Translations under genes and position numbers: made by a program
The notes under the pieces: generated by a model
Database searches by the model: none
The model's input: only the letters and a program-made list of their open reading frames with translations
What the model was told of the DNA's origin: nothing
Shown: piece after piece, positions 1 through 8,950 of the stretch
How the letters are laid out: each line of letters opens with the position of its first letter
How positions within the stretch are numbered: position 1 is the first letter of the stretch
Assembly (NCBI RefSeq): GCF_051846915.1
Contig: NZ_JBPYCR010000023.1
Coordinates: 1-46,767 of the forward strand
From: JBPYCR01 sp051846915
GTDB lineage: Bacteria > Bacillota > Bacilli > Bacillales > Amphibacillaceae
Direction: 5' to 3'
Length of the DNA: 46,767 bases

Positions 1-1
1 A

Positions 2-163
2 AAATTAATAGGGCTTATCCATTTACCAAATGAAGATTTTCGTGTATTCTTGTCCATATCTGTTATCCTTTGTAATGGGATTTGGACAGGAACCACCTGT
101 CTCTCCATTATAAAGGATTTTTTATTGAATAAAAAGCAAATTACTGATCATTGGGAATATTAA
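2..163 (+). CDS. C-terminal end of a membrane protein (partial)
   Basis: An open frame enters at the left edge and stops at TAA 161-163, giving 53 residues. It contains a hydrophobic stretch (FLSISVILCNGIW) and a short polar tail ending in DHWEY, as at the end of a multi-pass transporter. The family cannot be told from this fragment. The stop lies just upstream of the aldehyde dehydrogenase on the same strand, so the two may form an operon, for example uptake and oxidation of an aromatic aldehyde; that link is inference. Confidence 0.5.
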   Translation, partial: KLIGLIHLPNEDFRVFLSISVILCNGIWTGTTCLSIIKDFLLNKKQITDHWEY

Positions 164-199
164 CAATTGTTTGTTTTAATTAATGCAACGCTAGTGGTT

Positions 200-1663
200 A
201 TGGTTAATTTTAAAAAATTGGAAAGTCAATATATTGGTGGTGAGTGGCGAGATGGATCAAGTCAACAAAAAATGGAGAACAAAAATCCATATAATGACGA
301 TCTAATTGCAACTACTCATGCCGCAAGCAAATCCGATGTAGATGAAGCGTATCAAGCAGCAGCTAAAGCACAACGAGATTGGGAAAAGGTTAGCTCTATT
401 AAAAAACGCGAGATAATGGAAAATGCCGTGTTTTATATAGAAGAAAATAACGATGATATTGCTAAAATCATTATGGAGGAACTTGGAGCAACCAAGTTAA
501 AAGCAGACTTTGAAGTAGGGTTAGTCATTAATATGATTAAAGAAGCTTCCACATTTCCAGCTCGTATGGTGGGTAGTATTCATCCGTCTGCTACAGATGA
601 GCATAAGGAAAACCGAGTGTATCGTAAACCGCTTGGTGTCGTAGGGGTACTCAGTCCGTTTAATTTTCCATTCTTCTTATCAGTAAAATCCGTGGCACCA
701 GCATTAGCATCAAGCAATGGCGTGGTTTTAAAGCCCCATGAAGATACGACGATAACGGGTGGAACGATGATCGCTAAGATCTTTGAAGAGGCTGGATTAC
801 CTAAAGGGCTTTTAAATGTTATTTCAACAGAAATTTCGGAGATTGGTGATTCACTCGTTGATCACCCTATCCCTCAGTCGATATCTTTCACAGGTTCAAC
901 GCCTGTAGGAAAGCATATCGGAGAAGTCGCTGGGCGTAACCTAAAAGAAGCCCATCTCGAGCTAGGCGGTAATAATGCATTTATCGTGTTAGATGATGCC
1001 GATATTGATCTTGCCGTAAGTGCAGCAGTTTTTAGCCGATTCACACATCAAGGGCAAATCTGTATGTCTAGTAATCGTATTATTTTACCTGAAGCAATTT
1101 ATGATGAATTCGTTGAAAAATTCACGAACAAAGTGTCAGAGCTTAAATGTGGTGATCCACAAGATCCGGAAACAATTATAGGACCTTTAATTAATAAAAA
1201 ACAAGTCGAAAACACTCAAAAACTTGTCGATCAAGCGATTGAGGAAGGAGCGACACCTATAGTTAACGGGGGTATTGAAGGCAACGTTTTTAAACCGGTT
1301 GTGTTTGCCGATGTTAAGCCAGACATGTCTTATATCCAAGAAGAATTCTTTGCTCCAGTAGTTTCAATCTTAAAAGTATCAAGTGATGAAGAAGCCGTAG
1401 AAGTTGCAAATAACAGTCCTTACGGTTTAAGTGGTGCACTTCATACAAACGATGTTGAAAGAGGAACAGAACTTGCCAAACAGGTCTATACAGGCATGAT
1501 TCACATCAATGACGGTTCTATTGACGATGACCCAACAGTTGCTTTCGGTGGTGTCAAAAATTCAGGAATTGGTCGACTTAACGGGAAATGGAGTCTTGAT
1601 GCTTTCACGACAACACAGTGGATCTCTGTTCAACATAAGCCAAGACAATACCCTTATTCTTAA
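200..1663 (+). CDS. NAD(P)-dependent aldehyde dehydrogenase (YfmT/vanillin dehydrogenase-like)
   Basis: This is a full-length ALDH-superfamily enzyme of 487 aa that oxidises an aldehyde to the acid in the cytosol. Numbering from the ATG at 200, the oxyanion-hole SPFNFP lies at 152-157, the FTGS cofactor motif at 230-233, the general base Glu254 in LELGGNN, and the nucleophile Cys288 in GQICMS. The overall sequence resembles Bacillus benzaldehyde/vanillin dehydrogenases (YfmT type), but substrate is inference. The frame is open back to a TTG at 167, four bases after the upstream stop. I chose ATG 200 because homologues have about ten residues before the Y-I-G-G-E-W motif. Neither start has a strong ribosome binding site. 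The gene is followed by IS3 debris. Confidence 0.9.
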   Translation: MVNFKKLESQYIGGEWRDGSSQQKMENKNPYNDDLIATTHAASKSDVDEAYQAAAKAQRDWEKVSSIKKREIMENAVFYIEENNDDIAKIIMEELGATKLKADFEVGLVINMIKEASTFPARMVGSIHPSATDEHKENRVYRKPLGVVGVLSPFNFPFFLSVKSVAPALASSNGVVLKPHEDTTITGGTMIAKIFEEAGLPKGLLNVISTEISEIGDSLVDHPIPQSISFTGSTPVGKHIGEVAGRNLKEAHLELGGNNAFIVLDDADIDLAVSAAVFSRFTHQGQICMSSNRIILPEAIYDEFVEKFTNKVSELKCGDPQDPETIIGPLINKKQVENTQKLVDQAIEEGATPIVNGGIEGNVFKPVVFADVKPDMSYIQEEFFAPVVSILKVSSDEEAVEVANNSPYGLSGALHTNDVERGTELAKQVYTGMIHINDGSIDDDPTVAFGGVKNSGIGRLNGKWSLDAFTTTQWISVQHKPRQYPYS

Positions 1664-1704
1664 ATAAAAAAACTCTATCTCCTATGTTGGAATGTAGCCT
1701 ATTA

Positions 1705-1894
1705 GTAGAAAATGAACTGCATCCTGTCAAGTAGATAGTAGAAGTATATGAAACTATGCGTCGGCTTTAGCCCTAAATTCCATGGGGCTGAGGCCGTTAA
1801 TTTTTGCCTGAAGATGATCTTCGTTATAAAAGCGAATGCAATCTGTAATAGAATCAACTAATTCCTCGGTGCCTTCCACTCTATCTCTAAAATT
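1705..1894 (-). mobile_element. IS3-family (IS150-like) fragment: orfB C-terminus and terminal repeat
   Basis: The minus strand from 1894 to 1754 encodes the end of an IS150-type OrfB: CIRFYNEDHLQAKINGLSP then MEFRAKADA and a stop. This is the conserved tail of the DDE transposase. Next comes an IS end (1740-1705) containing TCTACTTGACAGGATGC. The same end occurs in opposite orientation at 30339-30378. Upstream of 1894 the frame is no longer recognisable as transposase, so this is a truncated, inactive remnant. Confidence 0.8.
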
Positions 1895-2229
1895 GATGCG
1901 GGGCCAGCCCCTTGTCAAAAGACCACTGGGCTAGCCTCGTTATCTGCTATCTCGCTCTTATGATTTTTTACTGCCACCGGCTGCTTTTAGGTTCGGATAT
2001 CTTTCCAAAGAAAAAGCTGTCAACTTCGGTTAATTTGCTTCTCCATAGGATTTTACCTTTTGATGGGGTTGGTTTACTGTCTCCACAATAAATGCGTGTG
2101 TTTTTCAAATGGGAAATTCACATTCGCCATTGCCAGATTCTGTTTGCTTGAAGAAAAAAAGAGTTTCGTATAGTACGATAAACCTCCATAGGGTTAAAAG
2201 GAAGGACATTAATTTCATTTTTATTTATA
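1895..2229. other. Intergenic region without a supported gene
   Basis: This stretch lies between the IS3 remnant and the small minus-strand gene. It has short reading frames in several phases but none with a credible start, ribosome binding site or recognisable product. It may be further decayed mobile-element DNA continuous with the remnant at 1705-1894. Confidence 0.4.
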
Positions 2230-2655
2230 TTATTTTTTAATTACGGATTTAATTATTTTAGGTCCAAATTTTATTGCGCCACCAACTGCTGAAGTAATTA
2301 GCACACCAGCAACTCCTGCAATAAAGCGTTTATTACTGTCATCTTGTTTCATAGCGTTAATTGCATGTTGATCAATTCGGTTATAAATATTCATTCTTTG
2401 ATCATACGTAAGGTCTTCTCTTTTTAACTCATCTTCATAAATCGATGTAACTTTTTTAATTACATCAAACACATTTTGACTAGATTTTTCTGTTGTGTCA
2501 GTTATCTTTATGAATAACTCTTTAACAAAAGGAGCATTTTGGATTAAGTTTTTTAAGTGTTCTAATGAAACATCTATATTTTCACCCTGTAAAAAATTAA
2601 AAGTGTCACGAACTAGGGTAGAATCTTTTTGTGAACTACCATTTTTCTGTCCCAT
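2230..2655 (-). CDS. Hypothetical protein with C-terminal hydrophobic glycine-rich segment
   Basis: The product is 141 aa and I do not recognise the family. The N-terminal 105 residues are polar and largely helical-looking. Residues about 113-131 (FIAGVAGVLITSAVGGAIKFG) form one hydrophobic, Gly/Ala-rich segment, followed by a short basic tail KIIKSVIKK. This suggests a single membrane insertion with cationic end. I chose the ATG at 2655 because AGGAGGG lies 9-10 bases upstream; the frame extends eight codons further without a site. The gene is flanked on both sides by IS3-family fragments, so it may be accessory cargo. Similar layouts (soluble domain plus C-terminal hydrophobic segment) occur in phage-defence and toxin effectors, but nothing here proves that. 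Confidence 0.65.
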   Translation of the reverse strand: MGQKNGSSQKDSTLVRDTFNFLQGENIDVSLEHLKNLIQNAPFVKELFIKITDTTEKSSQNVFDVIKKVTSIYEDELKREDLTYDQRMNIYNRIDQHAINAMKQDDSNKRFIAGVAGVLITSAVGGAIKFGPKIIKSVIKK

Positions 2656-2765
2656 CTCATTCACCCTCCTTTGTAGCAAATTTTCTTAAGCACTGTAAGA
2701 CATATTTAATTTAATTATAAAGTTACTTTATAATCCAGTAAAGATTGGAGTCTAATTATAGATTG

Positions 2766-2855
2766 GATCTAAATCAATATATTGAAGGTTGGTACAACCG
2801 TCAACGAATCCATGGCAGTATAGCTTATAAAACAGCTCAAGAAATGGAAGTTTAA
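2766..2855 (+). mobile_element. IS3-family transposase fragment (orfB C-terminus)
   Basis: The plus strand reads QYIEGWYNRQRIHGSIAYKT then AQEMEV and a stop at 2853-2855. This matches the conserved end of IS3-group OrfB, where YNxxRxHxxLGYxTPxE is typical. The upstream frame loses similarity within about 30 codons. It belongs to a different IS3 subgroup from the fragment at 1705-1894, so at least two elements have landed and decayed here. Confidence 0.7.
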
Positions 2856-2870
2856 AATTAACATTATAAG

Positions 2871-3077
2871 AAAAGCGCAAGCGCCCCGCCTAGAAACTTA
2901 GCGAGTGGACCAAAGCAACTGAGATAAAGAAATCACGATGAGCACCGCGAATCGATGATGACTTTCACCCAAGGGCATAAGGGCGACTAAGCCTCTGTCT
3001 AAAGCCAATCGACAAGTCTTCTTTATCGTAAGGCGCTGTGGGAAGTCGCCTAGTTTCTGGGCGCTGAAGCTAGACAG
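2871..3077. repeat. Dispersed hairpin repeat, copy 1
   Basis: The element starts AAAAGCGCAAGCGCC and ends with CTAGACAG. Its outer arms pair: GCGCCC..AGAAAC..AGCGA against TCGCC..GTTTCTGGGCGC. An inner arm GATAAAGAA (in the left half) pairs with TTCTTTATC near 3020. Related copies lie at 14879-15258, 41917-42062 and 42098-42300. It is non-coding and resembles the structured intergenic repeats scattered through Bacillaceae genomes. Whether it is transcribed is unknown. Confidence 0.85.
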
Positions 3078-3433
3078 ATATGCGACAAATTTTATACATT
3101 CTTATCTTATTAAAAAACGGATCCCCCAGATGGTATGAGAGGTCTATCTATTACTAGTTTCCATATTTAATAACGATATGATTAGATAGAAAGTCCATGT
3201 AATGCTCTTAGTAGGTGAAAATAACCAATTTGAACGATGGAAAACTTCCCAACTTTATTAATACATTACTGATTGAAGTTCCGCTTTTTAAAAAATAGAG
3301 GTATAATTAAAATAGAGAGATTATTTAACGAGCAACGTTTATTCATTTTTTACCTATTAACGACCATAAGTAAGTGCGGTGCTACGATGATTTAAAATGG
3401 GAAGTATTATTTTTCCAAGGGGGGAACTTCAAC
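3078..3433. other. Upstream region of the 205-aa gene
   Basis: No gene is supported here. A TATAAT hexamer at 3301-3306 (in GGTATAATTAAA) is a plausible minus-10 box, but no good minus-35 sits 16-18 bases upstream. A strong ribosome binding site, AAGGGGGGAAC, lies at 3417-3427. Confidence 0.35.
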
Positions 3434-4051
3434 ATGTCGAAATCAGAAATGATGGATCAATATCTAGTATCATATGAAGGTACAATAAGTACTTCTGTGA
3501 TTTGTCAGATTGTACATATGATTTTTGGGATAAATTTAGATGAGATACCTATATTAGCAAAAGGTAATGTTGTAGATGCGTTTCCGATACCGGATGACAA
3601 TGTATCTGCTAGAATATTGATTGATTCTTATCTCAATCAATATGATGAGGAAATGACAGGCGCCCATATCCGTTGGATGATCAATGACATTTTCGGAGTT
3701 AATTTAGATGCGATCTCGTCCTTAGAAGGGAAGAGGATTTCTTTATATTCAAAGGAACACTGGGTTGTTCACCATAAAAAAGACCTAATTGTTGTACATA
3801 CTGGCACTGGTGATGATGATGTAAAAGTGTATCCTACAACTTATTTAACAGAACAGATTAAATCGGCGGAACCTCCAATTAATTTCCAGGAAATCTTAAG
3901 TGATTTAAGTGATTTAGGATATATTTACGATGAGGAAATGGGTGGTTACTATTACATAAATCCTGATGGTGAAGCCGTTTCTGATCGCTTTAAAGGTAAA
4001 ACAATGGAAACGATTGTTAAGGTTATTCGTAAGTCATTTTCACATTTGTAA
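3434..4051 (+). CDS. Hypothetical protein with an internal tandem duplication
   Basis: This 205-aa protein belongs to no family I recognise. Start ATG 3434 follows AAGGGGGGAAC at ideal spacing; the frame is open 20 codons further upstream but without a site. Residues about 8-40 (DQYLVSYEGTISTSVICQIV..FGINLDEI) and 64-100 (DSYLNQYDEEMTGAHIRWMI..FGVNLDAI) are two copies of one motif: xxYLxxYxxxxxxxxIxxMIxxIFGxNLDxI. A C-terminal part is rich in Tyr and acidic residues, with a third, weaker YxYDEEMGG echo near 160. No signal peptide or membrane segment is seen, so it is probably cytosolic. A strong bidirectional terminator follows at 4087-4118, so it is probably a single-gene unit. Confidence 0.75.
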   Translation: MSKSEMMDQYLVSYEGTISTSVICQIVHMIFGINLDEIPILAKGNVVDAFPIPDDNVSARILIDSYLNQYDEEMTGAHIRWMINDIFGVNLDAISSLEGKRISLYSKEHWVVHHKKDLIVVHTGTGDDDVKVYPTTYLTEQIKSAEPPINFQEILSDLSDLGYIYDEEMGGYYYINPDGEAVSDRFKGKTMETIVKVIRKSFSHL

Positions 4052-4075
4052 TAGACAAATTGAATGCATCTATCT

Positions 4076-4130
4076 TTTTAAAAAACCAAATAGAAGAGGG
4101 ATATCCCTTTTCTATTTGATTTTATTTTTT
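4076..4130. terminator. Bidirectional rho-independent terminator
   Basis: A near-perfect palindrome at 4087-4118 (CAAATAGAAGAGGG to CCCTTTTCTATTTG) forms a 14-15 bp stem with one G-U pair. On the plus strand it is followed by ATTTTATTTTTT, and on the minus strand by a run of Ts from 4085 to 4076. It ends both the 205-aa gene (+) and the convergent thiamine-diphosphate enzyme gene (-). Confidence 0.85.
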
Positions 4131-4150
4131 CCTCAGAATTTCTTCGTCTA

Positions 4151-5794
4151 TTATTTTCCAAAGGAAGACAAAAACTTCACTCTGTCGCCTAATGGAGGTG
4201 TATTATTATCGACTAAAGCTATTTCTAAAACAGCAGGTCCATTTAAATGTTTGAAGTTATTCAGTAAGTCTGCGTTCAGATCTTGCATATTGTCTACTCG
4301 ATAAGCTGGGATATTCATAGCCTCAGCTAATGCGCAAATATGAATGGGCTCTTGCTCAAACGATGAGTGTGTCCGCTGGAATTGCAATGAATGTCCATGA
4401 TATACCATTCCTAAACGAGCATTATTCATCACTACAAATAGAATTGGCAAGTTGTATTCTTTGGCAGTTAAGATCTCCATCCCGTGCATGAAGAAGCAAC
4501 CATCACCTGTAATACATACAGTAGGTCGTTCTGGTTCAGCTAATTGTGAACCAATTGCAGTTCCGATACCACTTCCCATAGCGCCAAAATGTACATTAAT
4601 ATCAAATGTCGAATAATCCAAAACCTTCATATTGTGAATTACATAAGACATAAATTCGCCGATATCAATTGTATATCTAGTTGAAGACGGCAAATGTTTT
4701 TGAAGTTTGAGTAGGACATTGATTGTATTATACTCCTCTGTCATGCCTTCGATATCTTCTTTATGATTAACGACATAATCAACCGTTTTTCTTGTAAGGC
4801 CGGCAACTTTCAATTCCTCTATAAGTGATGCTAAACTTAAATTAATATCACCGAGAACAGGTAAATCTATCGTATATTTTCGATTAAACACAGATTCGTC
4901 AAAATCCATTTGGATGGTAAAACGATTTTTCGTTAGATTTACATTATAGTTATTTGTTGCTGTTTCTCCTAAGCTTGACCCAACGATGAATAAGACCTCT
5001 CCATCCCCTTCAGTGATTAGATCGGAAGGTTCTTCATGTCCAGCAAAGCCGAAAACACCCTTAAGAAGTGGGTGCGATTCTGGGATGAATCCTTTGGCCA
5101 CAGGTGTCGTTAGGATAGGCCAATTAAGCATCTCTGCTAACTCTAGGACATGCTGAATTGAATGTCTTGCCCCTTGTCCAATAAAAATATAGCCTGTTTT
5201 TCTATTTAATAATTCCTTTGCAACGTCTTTAATGGTGTTGCGATCAGTGATCATGTCTGCTCTCTTTGCGGGAGCTGGGATGTTAATATCATTCATTATT
5301 TCATGTTGGAGATCGATTGGGATCGCAATATGTACGGGGCCTGGCACACCATCTATCGCAATTTCACATGCTTTTACGACTTCATCCAAAAAGTCTTTGG
5401 CGTCTTTAACTAAAGTGCTATATTTTGTAACAGGCGAAAATACTGGTGCAACATCTAGTTCTTGAGAAGAATTTAACCCCATTGTATTCAATGGTACAGA
5501 TCCCGTAATAAATAAAATGGGTAAATGCTCACGCATGGCGTTTGCAGCACCTGTCACAAGATTTGTCGCGCCAGGGCCACTGCAACCGATAGATACAGCT
5601 AACTGATTTGTGTATTTTGCATAAGCGGCAGCCATATATGAAGCTGCACCTTCATGTTTTGTTACAATTGGCGTAATCTCGGGCACGTCGTTCAACTCAT
5701 CAAAAATAGCATTAACGGAGCCCGCTGGAATGCCAAAAATATACTTTACTCCATTCATCTTTAAGTACTCCAATAAAAGTCTAGCTATTTTCAT
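4151..5794 (-). CDS. Thiamine-diphosphate-dependent enzyme, acetolactate synthase/decarboxylase type
   Basis: The protein is 547 aa with the three-domain ThDP fold of the IlvB/benzoylformate decarboxylase group. The catalytic Glu48 lies in VTKHEGAASYM. A central FAD/cofactor-like domain spans about 190-330, and the ThDP/Mg motif runs from GDG (430-432) to NN (457-458). Likely reactions are decarboxylation or carboligation of a 2-keto acid; the exact substrate cannot be read from sequence. There is no regulatory subunit gene nearby, which argues against a biosynthetic IlvB. ATG 5794 is preceded by AAGGAGAG, which lies inside the end of the upstream GGDEF/EAL gene; the stop of that gene is one base before this start. 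The two are therefore very likely co-transcribed and translationally coupled, an unusual pairing of c-di-GMP signalling with keto-acid metabolism. Confidence 0.88.
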   Translation of the reverse strand: MKIARLLLEYLKMNGVKYIFGIPAGSVNAIFDELNDVPEITPIVTKHEGAASYMAAAYAKYTNQLAVSIGCSGPGATNLVTGAANAMREHLPILFITGSVPLNTMGLNSSQELDVAPVFSPVTKYSTLVKDAKDFLDEVVKACEIAIDGVPGPVHIAIPIDLQHEIMNDINIPAPAKRADMITDRNTIKDVAKELLNRKTGYIFIGQGARHSIQHVLELAEMLNWPILTTPVAKGFIPESHPLLKGVFGFAGHEEPSDLITEGDGEVLFIVGSSLGETATNNYNVNLTKNRFTIQMDFDESVFNRKYTIDLPVLGDINLSLASLIEELKVAGLTRKTVDYVVNHKEDIEGMTEEYNTINVLLKLQKHLPSSTRYTIDIGEFMSYVIHNMKVLDYSTFDINVHFGAMGSGIGTAIGSQLAEPERPTVCITGDGCFFMHGMEILTAKEYNLPILFVVMNNARLGMVYHGHSLQFQRTHSSFEQEPIHICALAEAMNIPAYRVDNMQDLNADLLNNFKHLNGPAVLEIALVDNNTPPLGDRVKFLSSFGK

Positions 5795-5795
5795 T

Positions 5796-8603
5796 CTAAC
5801 TCTCCTTATATATTTTTATATTTGAAAGGTATTCTTTTAATATTTGATCAGGCTTAAGGGGCTTATTGAAAAAATAACCTTGCATCAAATAACAGTCTCG
5901 AGAAGATAAAAATTCTGCTTGTTCTCTTGTCTCGACACCTTCAGCGATGACTTCCAGATTTAAATTGTGAGCGAGTGTAATGATTGTATTTGTAATGGCT
6001 GCCTCATCTTCGGTCATTTCTTGTACAAACGTTTTATCTATCTTTAAGGTAGAAATTGGCAAGTGTATTAAATAACCTAAAGATGAATAACCAGTGCCAA
6101 AATCATCGATAGCAAGTTTAATACCTAACCCATTTAATTGTTTCATTGTTTTTAAGGTTAACTCCGTATTTTTAACGATAAGATTTTCTGTCAGTTCTAA
6201 ATGTAAATACTCTGGTGACAGCTCTACCTTATCTAATACATTCTTAACAACAGAAAATAAATTGTTTTGTTCAAACTGCCGAACAGACAAATTCACAGAC
6301 ATTCTTTTTAACTGGAAACCTTGATTATGCCATGCTTTTATCTGTTTACAGGCTTCAGTCAGAATCCACTCTCCTATGGAAACAATGAGACCAGTTTCTT
6401 CGGCAATCGAAATAAATTTATCTGGCATGATTAGACCATGCTCGGGATGATTCCATCTTACTAAAGCTTCTACGCCCTCTAGTTGACCTGTTTTATAGTT
6501 GATTTGAGGTTGATATAGGAGAAATAGTTCATCTCTTTCTAATGCTTTATATAAAGCATTTTCCAACATAATATTTTCAGAGGTTCTTATTTCCATACTT
6601 TCACTAAAGAAATAATAACCATTGCCCGTTGTTTCTTTTGATTTATACATGGCTGTATCCGCATTTTTAATTAGAGCATCTGTCGTATCACCGTTATCTG
6701 GGAATAAACTGATACCGATACTCGCTTTCAGAAAGATATCATTATCTAGCAAACTAAATGGTTTAGAAAAAGTAGAAATAATACAATTAATCACTTTTAG
6801 AACATCATCTTTAGTGTTAATATGTGGTAGACAGATAGCAAACTCGTCCCCACCTTGTCGTGATAACGTTGCTGTTTCGGGGACGCAATTTCGTAAACGA
6901 TTCGCAACTTCTCGAAGCAAAAGATCTCCAAAACTATGGCCAAATGAATCATTTACATATTTAAAGCGGTCTAAATCTAAATACAATACGGCTAGCCTTT
7001 CCTTATTCTCTTTTGAGTATATGATTCCTTGAGTTAACCTATCATTTAGGAGAACTCTGTTAGGTAATTGGGTGAGGCTATCATAATACGCATGGAAAGT
7101 AATCTCTTCTTCCAATTGTTTTCTCTCCGTTATATCTTTAAACGTGACCACTTCCCCAATAATTTTGCCGTTTTCTTTTATTTGAGAGATGACATATTCA
7201 ACGGGCAAACTAGAATGATCTTTTTTAAAAAATTCACCTTCCTTTAAAAAATATTTTGGATTTACTTTTCTATTCGTTTTTTTATTATTGGTGTGGAATG
7301 TTTCTTGTCTGTGAAAGATCACGTATACTGGTTTCCCGATTAATTCGGCTTCATTTTTGTATCCCAGCATATTGGCGCCTGCTGGATTACAAAATGTAAT
7401 ACTTCGATTAAGGTCTAGACCAAAGATTCCTTCTCCTGCAGAGTTGAGAATTAATTCCTTTTCCCGACTAAGTTGTTGTAATTCTGTTACTACCTTTTCA
7501 AGCTCTTGGTTTTTAACTGTGATTTCAGATGTTCTCTCTTCTATAATGACCTCTTGTTTCTCCATATATAAAAGATTTGATAAAGTTGAGGCGGTTGCGT
7601 CGATTATGGACTGGGCTAGCTGCAATCTAGCTTTTGAAAAGAAAAATTCGGAATCATCAAGGTTCACAACGGATATTTGTCCTAAGATTTCACCCATCGA
7701 GATTAATGGGAACATTAGTATGCCTTTGATACCAAAATTACGGCAAACATCGTGATTAGGTCGATGATCTTTAAATACATCTGGAATGAGAATAGCCTTT
7801 CTAGTCTCGAAAACTTCTTGAGTGACTAAATCATTGCTTTGGTCTATTTTAATTTTATTATGTGTTTCGAGCCACGCAGCCTCCGTCCAGTCACTCCACT
7901 TACTTAACTTTGCTGGTTTAACATTCTTACCGGCAATGGGATCTAATAAATGAATCCCTGTATTATAAGTATCTAAAACTTGTCCTAAATAGAAGAAACA
8001 TTTATCAACAGCCTCTTGCATAGAGGAACACATTGATAGATCTCGCGTTGCATCAAGCAGTAGCTGCTTTTCTTTAATGAGATGCTCTTTATGAGTTAGA
8101 TTTTTTGCATTTTGTATAGCAACCGCAGCCATATTGACATATGCTTCAACGGTTTGTATTTCATCTTCTGTTAGATTCATAGGTGTGCCATAATCAAATA
8201 AAAAAACAAGACCAAACAGTTCTTCTTCAAAAGAAATGGGAAGAGCTAATAAAGATTTGATTTGAAATCCTTCAACAGCACGTGGATCAGGTCGATTATC
8301 GCTTGATGTATCAGGAATATATATTGTTTTCTTTGTTTCAATGACTTCTTTTGCTAGTAAATCGTAATCCGTATCAATCACATGCATATCTAGAGTCCAA
8401 CCATTTATATAATCCGGTTTACCTACATACCCTCTAAATGAACCATCTTCCTGTGGTAAGTATATGCCAACAGAATTACATTGAACTATTTCCTCAGAGA
8501 TTGCAGTTGTCACTTGCTCCAATACTTCACGTAATTCGAGCTTAGTATTGATCATTTTCGTTATATTAGCAAGACGGGAATATCTTGTTTGTTCTCCTGA
8601 CAT
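5796..8603 (-). CDS. GAF-GAF-PAS-GGDEF-EAL cyclic-di-GMP signalling protein
   Basis: The product is 935 aa and soluble, with no membrane segments. It has a first GAF domain about 20-165, a second GAF about 185-345, a coiled-coil linker about 350-385 and a PAS domain about 385-500. A GGDEF domain follows (about 505-665) with intact RQGGDEF, then an EAL domain (about 680-925) with EALVRWNHP, the LELTEN and IDDFGTGYSS motifs, DKTFV and EGVET. Both catalytic motifs look complete, so it could make and/or hydrolyse c-di-GMP under control of ligands sensed by the GAF and PAS modules. ATG 8603 has AAAGGGGTGG upstream. Its gene runs directly into the thiamine-diphosphate enzyme gene. A TGGACA-16-TATAAT promoter lies at 8653-8680. 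Confidence 0.93.
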   Translation of the reverse strand: MSGEQTRYSRLANITKMINTKLELREVLEQVTTAISEEIVQCNSVGIYLPQEDGSFRGYVGKPDYINGWTLDMHVIDTDYDLLAKEVIETKKTIYIPDTSSDNRPDPRAVEGFQIKSLLALPISFEEELFGLVFLFDYGTPMNLTEDEIQTVEAYVNMAAVAIQNAKNLTHKEHLIKEKQLLLDATRDLSMCSSMQEAVDKCFFYLGQVLDTYNTGIHLLDPIAGKNVKPAKLSKWSDWTEAAWLETHNKIKIDQSNDLVTQEVFETRKAILIPDVFKDHRPNHDVCRNFGIKGILMFPLISMGEILGQISVVNLDDSEFFFSKARLQLAQSIIDATASTLSNLLYMEKQEVIIEERTSEITVKNQELEKVVTELQQLSREKELILNSAGEGIFGLDLNRSITFCNPAGANMLGYKNEAELIGKPVYVIFHRQETFHTNNKKTNRKVNPKYFLKEGEFFKKDHSSLPVEYVISQIKENGKIIGEVVTFKDITERKQLEEEITFHAYYDSLTQLPNRVLLNDRLTQGIIYSKENKERLAVLYLDLDRFKYVNDSFGHSFGDLLLREVANRLRNCVPETATLSRQGGDEFAICLPHINTKDDVLKVINCIISTFSKPFSLLDNDIFLKASIGISLFPDNGDTTDALIKNADTAMYKSKETTGNGYYFFSESMEIRTSENIMLENALYKALERDELFLLYQPQINYKTGQLEGVEALVRWNHPEHGLIMPDKFISIAEETGLIVSIGEWILTEACKQIKAWHNQGFQLKRMSVNLSVRQFEQNNLFSVVKNVLDKVELSPEYLHLELTENLIVKNTELTLKTMKQLNGLGIKLAIDDFGTGYSSLGYLIHLPISTLKIDKTFVQEMTEDEAAITNTIITLAHNLNLEVIAEGVETREQAEFLSSRDCYLMQGYFFNKPLKPDQILKEYLSNIKIYKES

Positions 8604-8652
8604 ATAGATCCACCCCTTTTTAATAATATAGTGTGACTTTTAGTATACCATA

Positions 8653-8680
8653 ATTATACAGTTAACCTCATCGATGTCCA
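8653..8680 (-). promoter_or_regulatory. Predicted sigma-A promoter for the GGDEF/EAL operon
   Basis: Reading the minus strand, TGGACA (8680-8675) is separated by 16 bases from TATAAT (8658-8653). The minus-35 matches consensus at five of six positions and the minus-10 is perfect. It sits about 50 bases before the ATG at 8603. It is a sequence prediction only. Confidence 0.5.
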
Positions 8681-8950
8681 TTTATTCTGAAAAGTAAATA
8701 TATATATTTATAACATCGTGCATGAGGACGGTTCTTTTGCACTAAACTTCGTAAATTCATAGTGACTGTCTCACCGCATTCCTGTTTAGCGGCTTCACGC
8801 TTCACCTCACGAATCGGGTCTGATCCCATTAATGCACTATCATATTCACCTTTATAATGAATAATATCTTTTGGAAAATGCATTTACTTATGGTACGGTT
8901 CAACTTAGTTCAGTGGTAATATATATGTTCACACCTAATTTTTATATAGA
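8681..8950. other. Intergenic region with a doubtful 71-codon frame
   Basis: A minus-strand frame at 8668-8883 (MHFPKDIIHYKGEYD...) would encode 71 aa but has no recognisable family and no clear ribosome binding site, and it overlaps the promoter region. It contains GTGCAAAAGAACCGTCC, which I think resembles repeats that accompany REP-associated transposases in Bacilli; that is from memory and unverified. I do not call a gene. Confidence 0.3.

Noticed and set aside
8668..8883. 71-codon minus-strand frame
   Set aside because: No clear ribosome binding site, no family, and it overlaps the predicted promoter of the GGDEF/EAL gene.
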